A DNA stretch of 64,000 nucleotides, from contig NZ_LGUF01000007.1 in NCBI RefSeq assembly GCF_001274725.1, positions 4,264,916 to 4,328,915 of the forward strand, read 5' to 3'. The position numbers and the translations under genes are program-made. The stretch comes from Sporosarcina globispora. GTDB taxonomy: Bacteria > Bacillota > Bacilli > Bacillales > Cytobacillaceae. Shown here in pieces: positions 8,098 to 18,180 of this stretch. Positions within the stretch are counted from its first letter, which is position 1. Each line of letters begins with the position of its first letter. Under the pieces are notes generated by a model. It had not been told where the DNA came from. It worked only from the letters and a program-made list of their open reading frames with translations, and made no database searches.

Positions 8098-10137
8098 TTA
8101 TTTGATCAATGCATTACAGTCTACTATCAGGGCAACCTGGCCATCGCCTAAAATGGTTGCACCGGAAATGGCAAATACATTGGTTAAATAGTTTCCAAGT
8201 GATTTTAAAACGACTTCCTGCTGGCCAATAAAGGAATCGACCACAAGTCCAGCCATCTTTTCTCCTTTTCGGACGATGACAACAGAAATAAATTCATCTA
8301 CCTGGTTCTCAGACGGTACATTGAAGATTTCTTTCAAAGAAAGCAGCGGCACCACTTTTCCTCTGAAATCGATTACCTTTTGGTTATGTGCCCTTAAGAT
8401 GTCTTCTTTTCTGATAATTGCTGTTTCAATAATGGACGAAAGAGGAATTGCGTATTTTTCCTTCTCAATTTCAATGAGCATAACTGAAATGATGGATAAA
8501 GTTAGTGGCAGCTGAATGGAGAAAATAGACCCTTGCCCAGCTTTTGAATCTATTGAAACCGATCCTCCCAATGACTCGATTGTATTTTTTACAACATCCA
8601 GCCCAACACCCCGTCCGGAAACATCTGAAATCTTATCCGCTGTCGAAAATCCGGAAGCAAAAATCAGTTCATATGCCTGCTTGTCCGTTAAAGCGGAGGC
8701 CGTTTGCTCTGTAATGATGCCGTTTTTCAGTGCTTTCTTTATAACCTTCTCTTTGTTTATGCCTGCACCGTCGTCCTCTATCTCAATGAAAACATGATTG
8801 CCGCTGTGATATGCCTTTAGAATGACATTTCCCTCGTCACTCTTTCCATTTGCATTTCGGACTTCCGGGGTTTCGACCCCATGGTCTAATGCATTTCGGA
8901 TTAAGTGAACAAGCGGATCCCCAATTTCATCAATTACCGTTCGGTCAAGCTCTGTTTCTGCCCCGACAATTTCAAGATTGATTTTTTTATTCAAATCTCT
9001 TGCCAATTGTCTGACCATTCTTGGAAAACGATTAAATACCGTTTCAATTGGGACCATTCGCATGTTTAGGATAATATTCTGCAGGTCTCCGGAAATTCTT
9101 GACATATGCTCGACAGTTTCATGCAGCTCCTGATTATTTAATTCCCTGGATATTTGTTCAAGCCGTCCCCTGTCAATCACCAATTCTTCAAACAGATTCA
9201 TGAGGATATCCAATCTCTCGATATTTACCCTAATTGTTTTATTGCTGACTTGCTTTGCTGCCGAGGATTTCTTTTCCTCTTTTGGCATATTTGAAGCAGT
9301 CTTTGGCGTCTCTTCAGCAACGGGCTGTGCAGCTTCTTCTTCCTCTTTCACTGACTCCTGATAGCTGTAATCCCCTAAAGAAAGCGGCAGCACTTCAATC
9401 TTTTCCACTTCTGATACCTTCAACAGTTTTTGACGGATATCATCAGCTGTCTCTTTCGACACAATTGTAACAGAGAATTCCTGATCAAACTGCTCTTCTT
9501 CAAGCTGCTCGACAGATGGGGTAGCTTTTATCACTTCACCGCACTTCTCAAGAACCTCAAAAACCATATAGACTCTGGCTGCTTTAAGCGAACAATCTGC
9601 CCGCAAGGCTATTGATATCTCATAGGACTCAAATCCCTGCTCCTTTGATTGCTGAATTACTGTCAATTCAAAATCATCGTATGTACTCTTTATAGCTGGA
9701 TGCGGTTCTGCCAATGCTGCTGCCGTTTCGGCTCTTGCTTCAGACTGTGCCGGGCTTTCACCTTTTTCGATCAGCATTAATTTTTCAACAGCTTCGGTAA
9801 CATCCCTTTTGCCGTCACCGCCTTCTGCGATTGACTGGACCATTGCTTCAAGATCATCAACAGCAAGAAAAACGACATCCAGAATTTCAGCATTTACTTT
9901 AATTTTCTGATTTCTGATGGCATCAAGCACATTTTCCATTTGATGGGTAAGATTTGCTAAATCTTCATACCCCATGGTCGCCGACATGCCTTTCAGCGTA
10001 TGTGCTGACCTAAAAATCTCATTAACTATTTTAATATCTTCAGGATTTTTCTCTAATTCAAGAAGCTGTTCATTGCATGCCTGCAAATGCTCCTTGCTTT
10101 CTTCAATAAATACCTCTAAATATTGATTCATCTCCAT
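8098..10137 (-). CDS. cheA: Chemotaxis histidine kinase CheA
   Basis: CheA autophosphorylates on His and passes phosphate to CheY and CheB. The 679-residue product has all five domains: P1 (Hpt, phosphoacceptor His46 in FRSAHTLKGM), P2 (about 170-270, CheY/CheB binding), P3 dimerisation, the P4 HATPase domain (HLIRNALDHGVE N-box, IEIEDDGAGI G1 box, SGRGVGLDVVKN G2 box) and the CheW-like P5 at the C-terminus. The acidic/Ala-Gln linkers are typical. The ATG at 10137 is chosen for the GAGGGGTG sequence 7 nt upstream. It overlaps nothing essential and follows cheB closely. Confidence 0.97.
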   Translation of the reverse strand: MEMNQYLEVFIEESKEHLQACNEQLLELEKNPEDIKIVNEIFRSAHTLKGMSATMGYEDLANLTHQMENVLDAIRNQKIKVNAEILDVVFLAVDDLEAMVQSIAEGGDGKRDVTEAVEKLMLIEKGESPAQSEARAETAAALAEPHPAIKSTYDDFELTVIQQSKEQGFESYEISIALRADCSLKAARVYMVFEVLEKCGEVIKATPSVEQLEEEQFDQEFSVTIVSKETADDIRQKLLKVSEVEKIEVLPLSLGDYSYQESVKEEEEAAQPVAEETPKTASNMPKEEKKSSAAKQVSNKTIRVNIERLDILMNLFEELVIDRGRLEQISRELNNQELHETVEHMSRISGDLQNIILNMRMVPIETVFNRFPRMVRQLARDLNKKINLEIVGAETELDRTVIDEIGDPLVHLIRNALDHGVETPEVRNANGKSDEGNVILKAYHSGNHVFIEIEDDGAGINKEKVIKKALKNGIITEQTASALTDKQAYELIFASGFSTADKISDVSGRGVGLDVVKNTIESLGGSVSIDSKAGQGSIFSIQLPLTLSIISVMLIEIEKEKYAIPLSSIIETAIIRKEDILRAHNQKVIDFRGKVVPLLSLKEIFNVPSENQVDEFISVVIVRKGEKMAGLVVDSFIGQQEVVLKSLGNYLTNVFAISGATILGDGQVALIVDCNALIK

Positions 10138-10156
10138 GTGCCTGCACCCCTCAGCT

Positions 10157-11233
10157 TTAAACAAATTTCAATATGGATTCTGCAATACGTTCAATATTCT
10201 TCACTTCATCTGCCAGTCCCGACTCAATCACTGCTCTCGGCATTCCAAATACAATCGACGTTTCTTTTGATTCTGCAATGGCACGGACTTCACCGTTTCT
10301 CTTCATTGTCATCAGCCCTTTTTTTCCATCTGCGCCCATTCCAGTCATTATGACAGCAGTTTTATGAATTCCCTTAAGTTCGCCTATGGACTCAAACAAT
10401 ACATCAACTGAAGGTCTATGCCCGTTTCTCTGCGGTGAATCTTCTAGATGAATGACGAGATTTTTGCCTGATCTAGCCACTGTCAGATGAAAACCACCGG
10501 GAGCAATATAGGCTGTGCCGTTCTGGAGAATGTCTCCTTCCTCGGCTTCTTTTACTGATAAATCTGATAATCCGTTGAGTCTGCTTGCAAGCGATTTAGT
10601 GAATCCGGCAGGCATATGCTGAACAATCAGTATTGGTGCATTAAGATTTCCAGGAAGGTCACTCAGCACTTTTTGAAGAGCTCGCGGTCCACCTGTGGAA
10701 GTTCCTATGCAAATAAGCTGTCTCGAATTCGCATTTGGCTGTACATATCGGCATGGTTCTATTTTACTATATCTTTGCTGAACTTCAGCAGAATTTTTTC
10801 CAATACCTGAATGTTTAACCAGACCTTTCGTATTGGCATTGCTTGCCAGCACTATCTTTTCTGTTAATTCCGTTTTTATCTTGTGCAAATCCAGTGAAAT
10901 TGGGCCAGATGGCTTCGCTATAAAATCTACAGCACCGTATTCCATAGCTGTGAATGTGTTATCCGCACCTCCCTTTGTTGTACTTGAAAGCATCACAACG
11001 GGGACAGGCATAGTCTTCATGATAATTTTTAGCGCTTCCAGCCCATTAAGGACAGGCATTTCAACATCCATAGTTACTACGTCTGGATTTAATTCTTTTA
11101 TCTTTTTTACACCCTCTTCTCCATTTCTGGCTGAGCCAACAACCTGGATTCTGACATCTTCAGATAGGAAATCGGCTATCAGTTTTCTCATAAAGGCTGA
11201 ATCATCTACTATGAGCACCTTGACTTTCTTCAT
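10157..11233 (-). CDS. cheB: Protein-glutamate methylesterase/glutaminase CheB
   Basis: CheB removes methyl groups from chemoreceptors, and is activated by phosphorylation from CheA. The 358-residue product has an N-terminal receiver domain (VDDSAFM, phosphoacceptor Asp56 in VVTMDVEMP) and a C-terminal methylesterase domain. The catalytic Ser, His and Asp are in the expected contexts: IGTSTGGPRAL, LIVQHMPAGFT and MTGMGADGKKG. It lies between flhG and cheA in the operon. Confidence 0.97.
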   Translation of the reverse strand: MKKVKVLIVDDSAFMRKLIADFLSEDVRIQVVGSARNGEEGVKKIKELNPDVVTMDVEMPVLNGLEALKIIMKTMPVPVVMLSSTTKGGADNTFTAMEYGAVDFIAKPSGPISLDLHKIKTELTEKIVLASNANTKGLVKHSGIGKNSAEVQQRYSKIEPCRYVQPNANSRQLICIGTSTGGPRALQKVLSDLPGNLNAPILIVQHMPAGFTKSLASRLNGLSDLSVKEAEEGDILQNGTAYIAPGGFHLTVARSGKNLVIHLEDSPQRNGHRPSVDVLFESIGELKGIHKTAVIMTGMGADGKKGLMTMKRNGEVRAIAESKETSIVFGMPRAVIESGLADEVKNIERIAESILKFV

Positions 11234-11239
11234 GCTGAT

Positions 11240-12103
11240 TCACCCCCTATTAAAAAGAAATTTTTTCAGCTTTGACATAAAGTGGGAAGAGTTATGTCCA
11301 TCTGCAAAACTGGCAGACATGCCGATAACTCTCTCAGTCATTTTCCGAATAGCTTTTGAAGCAGCTGAATTTTCCTGATACAAAATGAAAGGGATTTGCC
11401 GTTTAACAGCTTGCTGAATGCTGCGGTCATCCGGTATGATTCCTAAGAGGTCAGCCTCTCTCCCTAAAAATCTTGATAAGACAGCAGAAATCCTCTCATA
11501 AGTTTCCTGCCCTTCCCTCTCTCCTTCAGATCGATTAATGACTAAGCGAAATGGAATTTTATCATCCAAAAGATGTATATGCTTCATTATTGAGTATGCA
11601 TCAGTGATAGACGTTGGTTCAGGTGTAGTTATTACTGCAATTTCCTGCACTGAGAGAATGAACTTTGCCGATTCTTCAGAAATCCCCGCACCCATATCAA
11701 GGATAATATAATCATAGTTTTGGATGAGATCTGCGAGTTCCCCGGTAAACCTTGATATTTGCTCATCATCAAGTTTCACAAAATGCGAAAGTCCCGTGCC
11801 TCCGCCAATATAGTCAAGCCCATGTGGTCCTTCAGAAATAATATCTTTCAATGGGATATTCTTTTCTAAGAAATCTGCAATTGAATAATTAGCAGACCTT
11901 CCCATCAAAATCTCTAGATTTCCCAGTCCAATATCCAAATCAAATAACAATACATTAAGCCCTGTCTGGCATAAGGAAATAGAGAAATTCAATGAAAAAT
12001 TAGATTTCCCTACTCCTCCTTTCCCGCTTGCAACTGCTATTGTTTTAAATTTTTGATTTTCTTCTTTTAACCTGGCTCTTAGCCCATCTGCCTGGTCGTT
12101 CAT
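11240..12103 (-). CDS. flhG: Flagellar number regulator FlhG (YlxH, MinD-like ATPase)
   Basis: FlhG is a MinD/ParA-type ATPase that with FlhF sets number and position of flagella, and helps assemble the C-ring. The 287-residue product has the deviant Walker A motif SGKGGVGKSNFSLN, the switch region with FDLDIGLGNLEIL, and the Walker B-like YIILDMGAGI. It starts at 12103, overlapping the end of flhF, and precedes cheB, as ylxH does in B. subtilis. Confidence 0.95.
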   Translation of the reverse strand: MNDQADGLRARLKEENQKFKTIAVASGKGGVGKSNFSLNFSISLCQTGLNVLLFDLDIGLGNLEILMGRSANYSIADFLEKNIPLKDIISEGPHGLDYIGGGTGLSHFVKLDDEQISRFTGELADLIQNYDYIILDMGAGISEESAKFILSVQEIAVITTPEPTSITDAYSIMKHIHLLDDKIPFRLVINRSEGEREGQETYERISAVLSRFLGREADLLGIIPDDRSIQQAVKRQIPFILYQENSAASKAIRKMTERVIGMSASFADGHNSSHFMSKLKKFLFNRG

Positions 12104-13236
12104 TTCTTATTCCCCATAAGTTGATTTACTATAACCTCCGGCCCTGCCAACAGGATATCATCAGGGACATCCTGGCCATCTGTTAAATAAGCTGCACCTT
12201 TTTTATATTTATGAACCAGGTTGTACAAGGAGCCATAGGTTGATGTTTCATCTGCCTTAGTAAAGATAAGCTTATCAATGTCTATAATCGAAAACTGATG
12301 ATAGATATCTTCCATATCCTTTTGTTTTGCTGTTAGCGAAAGCACTAAAAAAGTTTCAGTATCTTTCTCAAAATCAATGACATTCTTTAAATCTTCTACA
12401 TACTGTTGGTTTCTGAAATTCCGCCCTGCCGTATCAATCAGCACCAAGTCATATTCTTTCAGCTTATCTGCTGCCTGCCTGAAATCGTCTATCGTATAGC
12501 AAACTTCTAAAGGTACATCCAGAATACATGCATATGTTTTTAATTGTTCGATCGCTGCTATCCTGTAGGTGTCTGCAGTAATAAATGCAACTTTTTTCTT
12601 ATGCTTAATAACGCATTCTGCGGCCATTTTAGCCAATGTAGTTGTTTTGCCAACCCCTGTCGGACCTGCTACATTGATATATTTTTTGGTAAATGAAATC
12701 CCGCCAAATGGAATATCCTTAATTTGCTTTATAAGCTCATCGTTCATCCAGGATTCTACTTCAGAATCCTCAGTATTCGCACCGCTCAGGTACCATTTTT
12801 CCAGCAATGCTTGGAGCACCCGATCCTGAATAGACTTGTCAATTTCCTGTTCATCAAGAACGCGCTGGACTTTCCTTATCGCTTCAGGGTATAACGGACT
12901 TGTCTGATGTGTACTAGCCAAAGAAGACATTATCTGTTTCAGGCTGCTTATCTCTCGCATCAGCTCATCAGAAGTTTTCGAGCTGGATAATTGAGGACCT
13001 TCTGCATTCCCCTTGTCTGAAGGAACAGGAACAGGCTTTACAGCCGGCTTTTGCTTCAGTTCCAGATTTGGATCCACTGCAGCCATCACTTCAATATTCC
13101 GTTTTTTAAAAAAACCCAGAACTCCTCCGGTATATACAACTCTTGAATTCAGAATTACAGCTTCCTTTCCCAGTTCTGTGCGGATTTGTTTCATCACAAC
13201 TGGCATCGATGCTGCCATAAACCTTTTTACCTTCAA
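12100..13236 (-). CDS. flhF: Flagellar SRP-type GTPase FlhF
   Basis: FlhF is a third SRP-family GTPase that governs where flagella are assembled and is stimulated by FlhG. The 378-residue product has a variable basic N-terminal domain, then the NG domain with P-loop [24 protein letters not shown] (G3) and FTKADETS (G4). The start is TTG at 13236, overlapping the flhA stop, with a modest ribosome binding site (GGGGTGGTG) inside flhA; translation is probably coupled. Confidence 0.95.
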   Translation of the reverse strand: MKVKRFMAASMPVVMKQIRTELGKEAVILNSRVVYTGGVLGFFKKRNIEVMAAVDPNLELKQKPAVKPVPVPSDKGNAEGPQLSSSKTSDELMREISSLKQIMSSLASTHQTSPLYPEAIRKVQRVLDEQEIDKSIQDRVLQALLEKWYLSGANTEDSEVESWMNDELIKQIKDIPFGGISFTKKYINVAGPTGVGKTTTLAKMAAECVIKHKKKVAFITADTYRIAAIEQLKTYACILDVPLEVCYTIDDFRQAADKLKEYDLVLIDTAGRNFRNQQYVEDLKNVIDFEKDTETFLVLSLTAKQKDMEDIYHQFSIIDIDKLIFTKADETSTYGSLYNLVHKYKKGAAYLTDGQDVPDDILLAGPEVIVNQLMGNKK

Positions 13237-15269
13237 TCTATATTCACCACCCCGACACTTTGAACTTCCGCATTTGCCTCCAGTTCGTTATAGGAGAGAA
13301 TCGGTATTTGCGGAAAATACCTTTCAGTTAATTGCCTTACATACATTCTGACTGCTGGAGAACAAAGAACAATTGGCGTCTGCTCCATCAGTGAAAGCTG
13401 TTCAACTTGTGAAGCAATAGATTCCAGGATATTCTGCGATACGTCTGGGTCCATGGATAAATAATTGCCATGCTCTGTCTGCTGAACGCCTTCTGCAACC
13501 AATTTCTCAACTTTCCCGGAAAGGGTTACGACTTTTATGGAGTCACCCTGATGTGAAAACTGGTTAGTAATTTGTCTTGCCAGAGCCTGACGGGCATATT
13601 CTGTAAGCAAGTCCGTATCACTTGTAGATTTGGCAAAATCAGCAAGAGTTTCAAAAATAACCGGCAAATTACGGATCGAAACGTTTTCCCTTAATAGTTT
13701 AGCCAGCACCTTTTGAACTTCACCTACTGACAAAGGATTTGGGGTAACCTCTTCAACAAGAATGGGATAGCTTTCCTTCACATGATCAATCAGCTGTTTT
13801 GTTTCCTGGCGTCCTAATAACTCATGGGCATTGCTTTTTATTACTTCTGTAATATGAGTGGAAACAACAGATGGAGGATCAACCACTGTATAGCCAAATA
13901 TTTCTGCCTGCTCTTTCATTTCGTCCGTTATCCATTTTGCAGGCAGGCCAAAGGATGGCTCGATTGTATCAATACCTTCAATGCTATCATCTTCAATACC
14001 AGGGCTCATGGCTAAATAATGATCGAGCAGAAGCTCTCCGCGCGCCATTTCATTTCCTTTAATCTTAAGCCTGTACTCATTCGGCTGCAGCTGGATATTG
14101 TCGCGTATCCTTACTACGGGGATGACAAGGCCCAGTTCAATCGCCAGCTGCCTTCTGATCATAACAATCCTGTCAAGAAGGTCCCCGCCCTGATTCGTAT
14201 CAGCAAGTGGAATTAGCCCATATCCAAACTCGAATTCTATCGGATCTACATTTAAAAGATTGACCACACTTTCAGGGCTTTTCATTTCATCAGTTTCAAC
14301 TTCTTCTTCCATCTCAAGCAGCTGTTCTTTATCCGGCTGCGGAGTCTTTGCAATCGTGTAACCTCCAAAGATCATTAAGCCGCCAATTGGCAAGGTTAAA
14401 ACGAGTCCAATGGGTGTCAGTAATCCTAATAGAATGATGGTTCCACCGGTCACATATAACATTTTCGGATAAGCAAACAGCTGGGAAGTAATATCTTTTC
14501 CAATATTTCCATCAGATGCTGCCCTCGTTACAACAATCCCTGTTGCAGTGGAAATTAAGAGTGCGGGGATTTGGCTGACGATTCCATCCCCAACGGTAAG
14601 CGTCGAATATTTCATGGCAGCCTCTGCAAACGGGAGCCCCAGCTGCATCATCCCAATTACAACGCCGAATAATAGATTAATAAGCGTGATGATGATCCCT
14701 GCAATGGCGTCACCTTTTACAAATTTACTCGCACCATCCATTGAACCGTAGAAATCAGATTCCCGGCTGATTTTTTCGCGTCGTTCCCGGGCTTCATGCT
14801 CAGAAATCATTCCTGCATTCAAGTCTGCATCGATACTCATTTGTTTACCTGGCATAGCGTCAAGTGTAAAACGCGCAGCTACTTCGGATACCCTCTCAGA
14901 CCCCTTGGTAATGACGATAAATTGAATAATAATGAGTATTAAAAATACAACCAGACCGACAATGACATTTCCCCCGGTTACGAAAGAGCCAAATGTTTCA
15001 ACGACCTTTCCTGCTTCCCCTTCCGATAAGATGGACCTGGTTGTAGAAACATTCAGTCCCAGCCTGAATAATGTCATTAACAATATTAAGGAAGGAAAAA
15101 TGGAAAATTCGAGCGCTTCTTTCATATTCATGGCTGTAAGCAAAACCATAAGTGCAAGCGCAATATTAATGATTATCAGTACACTTAAAAGCCAAGGCGG
15201 AAAAGGGATAATAAGCATGGCTACTATTAGAATTACACTCATCAATACTGATAAGTCTCTTACTTGCAT
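13233..15269 (-). CDS. flhA: Flagellar export apparatus protein FlhA
   Basis: FlhA forms the nonameric export gate ring and docks substrate-chaperone complexes. The 678-residue product has eight predicted membrane segments in the first about 330 residues and the conserved FHIPEP-type cytoplasmic loop (AARFTLDAMPGKQMSIDADL). The large cytoplasmic domain follows. The ATG at 15269 has AGGAGAG upstream. It follows flhB after an unusually long 90-nt gap that carries part of a dispersed repeat. Confidence 0.97.
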   Translation of the reverse strand: MQVRDLSVLMSVILIVAMLIIPFPPWLLSVLIIINIALALMVLLTAMNMKEALEFSIFPSLILLMTLFRLGLNVSTTRSILSEGEAGKVVETFGSFVTGGNVIVGLVVFLILIIIQFIVITKGSERVSEVAARFTLDAMPGKQMSIDADLNAGMISEHEARERREKISRESDFYGSMDGASKFVKGDAIAGIIITLINLLFGVVIGMMQLGLPFAEAAMKYSTLTVGDGIVSQIPALLISTATGIVVTRAASDGNIGKDITSQLFAYPKMLYVTGGTIILLGLLTPIGLVLTLPIGGLMIFGGYTIAKTPQPDKEQLLEMEEEVETDEMKSPESVVNLLNVDPIEFEFGYGLIPLADTNQGGDLLDRIVMIRRQLAIELGLVIPVVRIRDNIQLQPNEYRLKIKGNEMARGELLLDHYLAMSPGIEDDSIEGIDTIEPSFGLPAKWITDEMKEQAEIFGYTVVDPPSVVSTHITEVIKSNAHELLGRQETKQLIDHVKESYPILVEEVTPNPLSVGEVQKVLAKLLRENVSIRNLPVIFETLADFAKSTSDTDLLTEYARQALARQITNQFSHQGDSIKVVTLSGKVEKLVAEGVQQTEHGNYLSMDPDVSQNILESIASQVEQLSLMEQTPIVLCSPAVRMYVRQLTERYFPQIPILSYNELEANAEVQSVGVVNID

Positions 15270-15287
15270 CGAAACTCTCTCCTTACA

Positions 15288-15306
15288 AAAAGCGGAAACG
15301 CCTTGG
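15288..15306 (-). repeat. Partial copy of the dispersed repeat end, upstream of flhA
   Basis: The minus strand reads CCAAGGCGTTTCCGCTTTT. This matches the end of the elements behind rpsB (one mismatch) and rplS, but in the opposite orientation relative to transcription. It fills part of the 90-nt flhB-flhA gap, where most neighbouring gaps in this operon are under 20 nt. Confidence 0.5.
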
Positions 15307-15359
15307 CAGCTATTCATCAGCTTCCTAAGACCAGCTATTTCTTAAAAATATTTCTCTGG

Positions 15360-16445
15360 TTAAATTTGGTTTTTAGTTCTATACACATAAGCTAAAATCT
15401 CTGCGACTGCTTTGAAGAATTCTTCAGGGATGGCCTGGCCTATTTCCGCCTGACTGTATAGAGCCCTGGCAAGCGGCCTGTTTTCAACAGCAATCACATC
15501 ATGCTCCTTTGCGATTAATTTAATCTTTTGGGCAACAAAGTCTACGCCTTTCGCCACTACTATCGGAGCATCACTTTTTGTTTCATCATAGCTCAGGGCA
15601 ATGGCAAAATGTGTGGGGTTGGTGATGACCACATCCGCTTTAGGGACTTCCTGCATCATCCTTCTCATGGCCATTTCCCGCTGCCTCTGTTTAATCTTGG
15701 ATTTAATTAACGGATCTCCTTCAATATTTTTGTGCTCATCCTTAATATCCTGTTTTGACATGCGGATGTTCTTTTCAAGGTCATATTTTTGATATAAATA
15801 ATCTAAGACGGATAAAAATAAGAGTGCCGCTGAAGCAATTAAACCCATTTGAACGGTCAGGCTAGCAATTGTAGCCATCGCCGTTCCAACCGATTTTTGA
15901 GAAAGAATTAATATTTCTTCTATTCTTAACCATAAAACAGCAAATGCAGCGACACCTACAAAAGCAATTTTCAGCATCGACTTCAGCAGTTCTACAATCG
16001 CCCTCATAGAAAAAATCCTCTTGAATCCTTTAATTGGATCCAACTTTTCCAATTTAGGCTGTATAGCTTCTGTTGAAAATAGAGAACCCACCTGCATGAA
16101 GTTTGCAGCAATTCCCGCCAGCATTGCGACCAGCATGATTGGACCTAAAAAAAGAACCAGTTCTTTTAAGACATCAAGAAAAATCACCTGTATATTCGCC
16201 TCTGTCAGCGGCATCATCATATAATCATTAAATGAGTGCGTAAATATATAAAGGATGATATTCTTCAAATACGATCCGGCGAACAGCAAAAACAAAAAAA
16301 CCGCTAATAGGACGACTGCTGTATTAACATCCTGACTTTTTGCCACTTGTCCTTTTTTTCTGGAATCCTGCCTCTTTTTCGGAGTGGCTTTTTCTGTTTT
16401 TTCTCCAGAAAAAAGCTGAAGATCTAAAGAGAGCAATAACTTCAT
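15360..16445 (-). CDS. flhB: Flagellar export switch protein FlhB
   Basis: FlhB is the autocleaving component of the flagellar type III export apparatus that switches specificity from hook to filament proteins. The 361-residue product has a basic N-terminus (KTEKATPKKRQDSRKKGQVA) and four membrane segments up to about residue 215. The cytoplasmic domain carries the self-cleavage motif NPTH within DVVITNPTHFAIALSY. GGGAGG lies before the ATG. It directly follows fliR. Confidence 0.97.
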   Translation of the reverse strand: MKLLLSLDLQLFSGEKTEKATPKKRQDSRKKGQVAKSQDVNTAVVLLAVFLFLLFAGSYLKNIILYIFTHSFNDYMMMPLTEANIQVIFLDVLKELVLFLGPIMLVAMLAGIAANFMQVGSLFSTEAIQPKLEKLDPIKGFKRIFSMRAIVELLKSMLKIAFVGVAAFAVLWLRIEEILILSQKSVGTAMATIASLTVQMGLIASAALLFLSVLDYLYQKYDLEKNIRMSKQDIKDEHKNIEGDPLIKSKIKQRQREMAMRRMMQEVPKADVVITNPTHFAIALSYDETKSDAPIVVAKGVDFVAQKIKLIAKEHDVIAVENRPLARALYSQAEIGQAIPEEFFKAVAEILAYVYRTKNQI

Positions 16446-16446
16446 T

Positions 16447-17223
16447 CTATGAACCTCCCATAAGCTCCATAAGCCCTCTCATTGTTTGCAGCATCGTTTC
16501 AAACGCAAGGGAAAATGCGTATATTAATACACTCATAACAATGATTAGAACAATAAAACTTACGCCAATTTTCAGTGGAAGCCCGACGACAAATACATTC
16601 AACTGCGGAACTGTCCTTGCAACAATCCCTAATGCGATATCTACAAGAAAAAGGCTGCCGACAACAGGGATGGACATCTGAAAGGCAATAACGAACATAG
16701 TATTCAAGGCTCTTATGACATATTCGGCCATGTTTTCATTACCAAATGAAATCCATGCTTGATCCAGCGGGATAAAATTATAGCTGTAAAACACTCCATC
16801 AAGCATTAAGTGGTGGCCATTGATAGTTAGTAAAAAGAAGAGGGCAATAGTATATAAATACTGTCCCATTAAAGGACTTTGCGCACCAGTCTGCGGATCA
16901 ATCACATTTGCAATGGCAAAACCCATCTGGAAATCAATGAATCCCCCCGCAATTTGAATTGCAGAAAGAATTAAATACGCAATAAAACCAATCATCAGTC
17001 CTACTAGTGCTTCTTTTATAATTAAAAGAAAATAACTGCCGTCAATTTCAAGCGCCGGCACATCCATTCCTAAAAACATAATCCAGGCAAGAAAAAAACC
17101 AAGGCCAAGTTTATGCGAAGGCGGTATGGATCTATAAGAAAAAAGAGGCATCATTAAAAAGAAAGATGTCACCCTTACAAAAATAAGTAAAAAAGCAGGA
17201 AAAGCAGGCAGAAAATCTAACAT
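16447..17223 (-). CDS. fliR: Flagellar export gate protein FliR
   Basis: FliR is an integral membrane part of the FliPQR export gate. The 258-residue product is almost entirely hydrophobic with about six membrane segments, and has the family features GLMIGFIAYLILSAIQIAGG and a GLPLKIG segment near residue 210. Start at 17223 lies 4 nt behind the fliQ stop; the ribosome binding site is weak, so coupling is likely. Confidence 0.96.
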   Translation of the reverse strand: MLDFLPAFPAFLLIFVRVTSFFLMMPLFSYRSIPPSHKLGLGFFLAWIMFLGMDVPALEIDGSYFLLIIKEALVGLMIGFIAYLILSAIQIAGGFIDFQMGFAIANVIDPQTGAQSPLMGQYLYTIALFFLLTINGHHLMLDGVFYSYNFIPLDQAWISFGNENMAEYVIRALNTMFVIAFQMSIPVVGSLFLVDIALGIVARTVPQLNVFVVGLPLKIGVSFIVLIIVMSVLIYAFSLAFETMLQTMRGLMELMGGS

Positions 17224-17227
17224 GTTA

Positions 17228-17497
17228 TCAGCCTACAAACCTGGTCAAATTAGAGAAAATCTCATTTGCATATGAAAGCATATGGCTCAGCATCCATGGA
17301 CCAAAGAAAACAACGCCAACAAGGACCGCTACGATCTTGGGAATAAAAGCAAGGGTCTGTTCCTGAATTTGGGTTGTTGCCTGAAAGATGCTGACAACCA
17401 AGCCGACCACTAGTGCCAGGATAAGCAAGGGACCGCAAATTAAAAGTACTGTAATAATCCCTCTTTCTGCTATGGATATAACTGTTTCTGGAGTCAT
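17228..17497 (-). CDS. fliQ: Flagellar export gate protein FliQ
   Basis: FliQ is a small two-helix membrane subunit of the FliPQR gate. The 89-residue product has two hydrophobic hairpin segments (about residues 17-40 and 50-75) and the conserved FQATTQIQEQTLAFIPKI loop between them. It sits between fliP and fliR, as in all flagellar export operons. Confidence 0.96.
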   Translation of the reverse strand: MTPETVISIAERGIITVLLICGPLLILALVVGLVVSIFQATTQIQEQTLAFIPKIVAVLVGVVFFGPWMLSHMLSYANEIFSNLTRFVG

Positions 17498-17514
17498 TCT
17501 GAAAGTTCACCTGC

Positions 17515-18180
17515 TTAAAAGCTTTGTAAAAGGGATTTAACTACTAAATACCAGCCATCTACCAATACAAATAATAATATTTTAAAAGGCAAAGAAATCA
17601 TGACCGGAGGAAGCATCATCATCCCCATGGACATCAAGACGCTGGCAACAACCATGTCGATAACTAAAAATGGAATAAAAATCATAAATCCAATTTGAAA
17701 AGCTGTTTTGATTTCACTTATGGCAAAAGCCGGAACAAGAGCAGTAAGCGGAATATCTTCAATGGAAGATGGCGCTTGAGCCCCGGAGTATTCAAGAAAT
17801 AAAGCCAAATCCTTCTGCCGTGTGTGGGCACTCATAAACTCTTTAAAAGGGATTGAAGCTTTTTCATAGGCTTTTTCCAGGTTTATTTCTTCATTAAATA
17901 AAGGTGTTAAAGCCTGTTCGTTCACTTCTTGCATCGTTGGTGCCATTACAAAAAATGTCAGGAACAAGGATAAGCCGATTAAAACTTGATTCGGCGGCAT
18001 TTGCTGAGTAGCAAGCGCCGTTCTGACAAAGGAAAGAACGATGACAATCCTTGTAAAACACGTCATTAAGATTAGAATACTTGGCGCGAGAGAAAGTACT
18101 GTCAGCAATAAAAACAGCTTCACAGATGTAGAAACATTTTCTGGAGAACCGCTATTAAAAAACTCCATGAATTCATTCAT
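17515..18180 (-). CDS. fliP: Flagellar export gate protein FliP
   Basis: FliP is the core pentameric subunit of the flagellar export gate. The 221-residue product has four membrane segments and the conserved family segments RTALATQQMPPNQVLIGLSL and PFLVIDMVVASVLMSMGMMM. It lacks the long signal peptide seen in enterobacterial FliP. The ATG at 18180 overlaps the fliO stop, with only a weak ribosome binding site, so translation is probably coupled. Confidence 0.97.
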   Translation of the reverse strand: MNEFMEFFNSGSPENVSTSVKLFLLLTVLSLAPSILILMTCFTRIVIVLSFVRTALATQQMPPNQVLIGLSLFLTFFVMAPTMQEVNEQALTPLFNEEINLEKAYEKASIPFKEFMSAHTRQKDLALFLEYSGAQAPSSIEDIPLTALVPAFAISEIKTAFQIGFMIFIPFLVIDMVVASVLMSMGMMMLPPVMISLPFKILLFVLVDGWYLVVKSLLQSF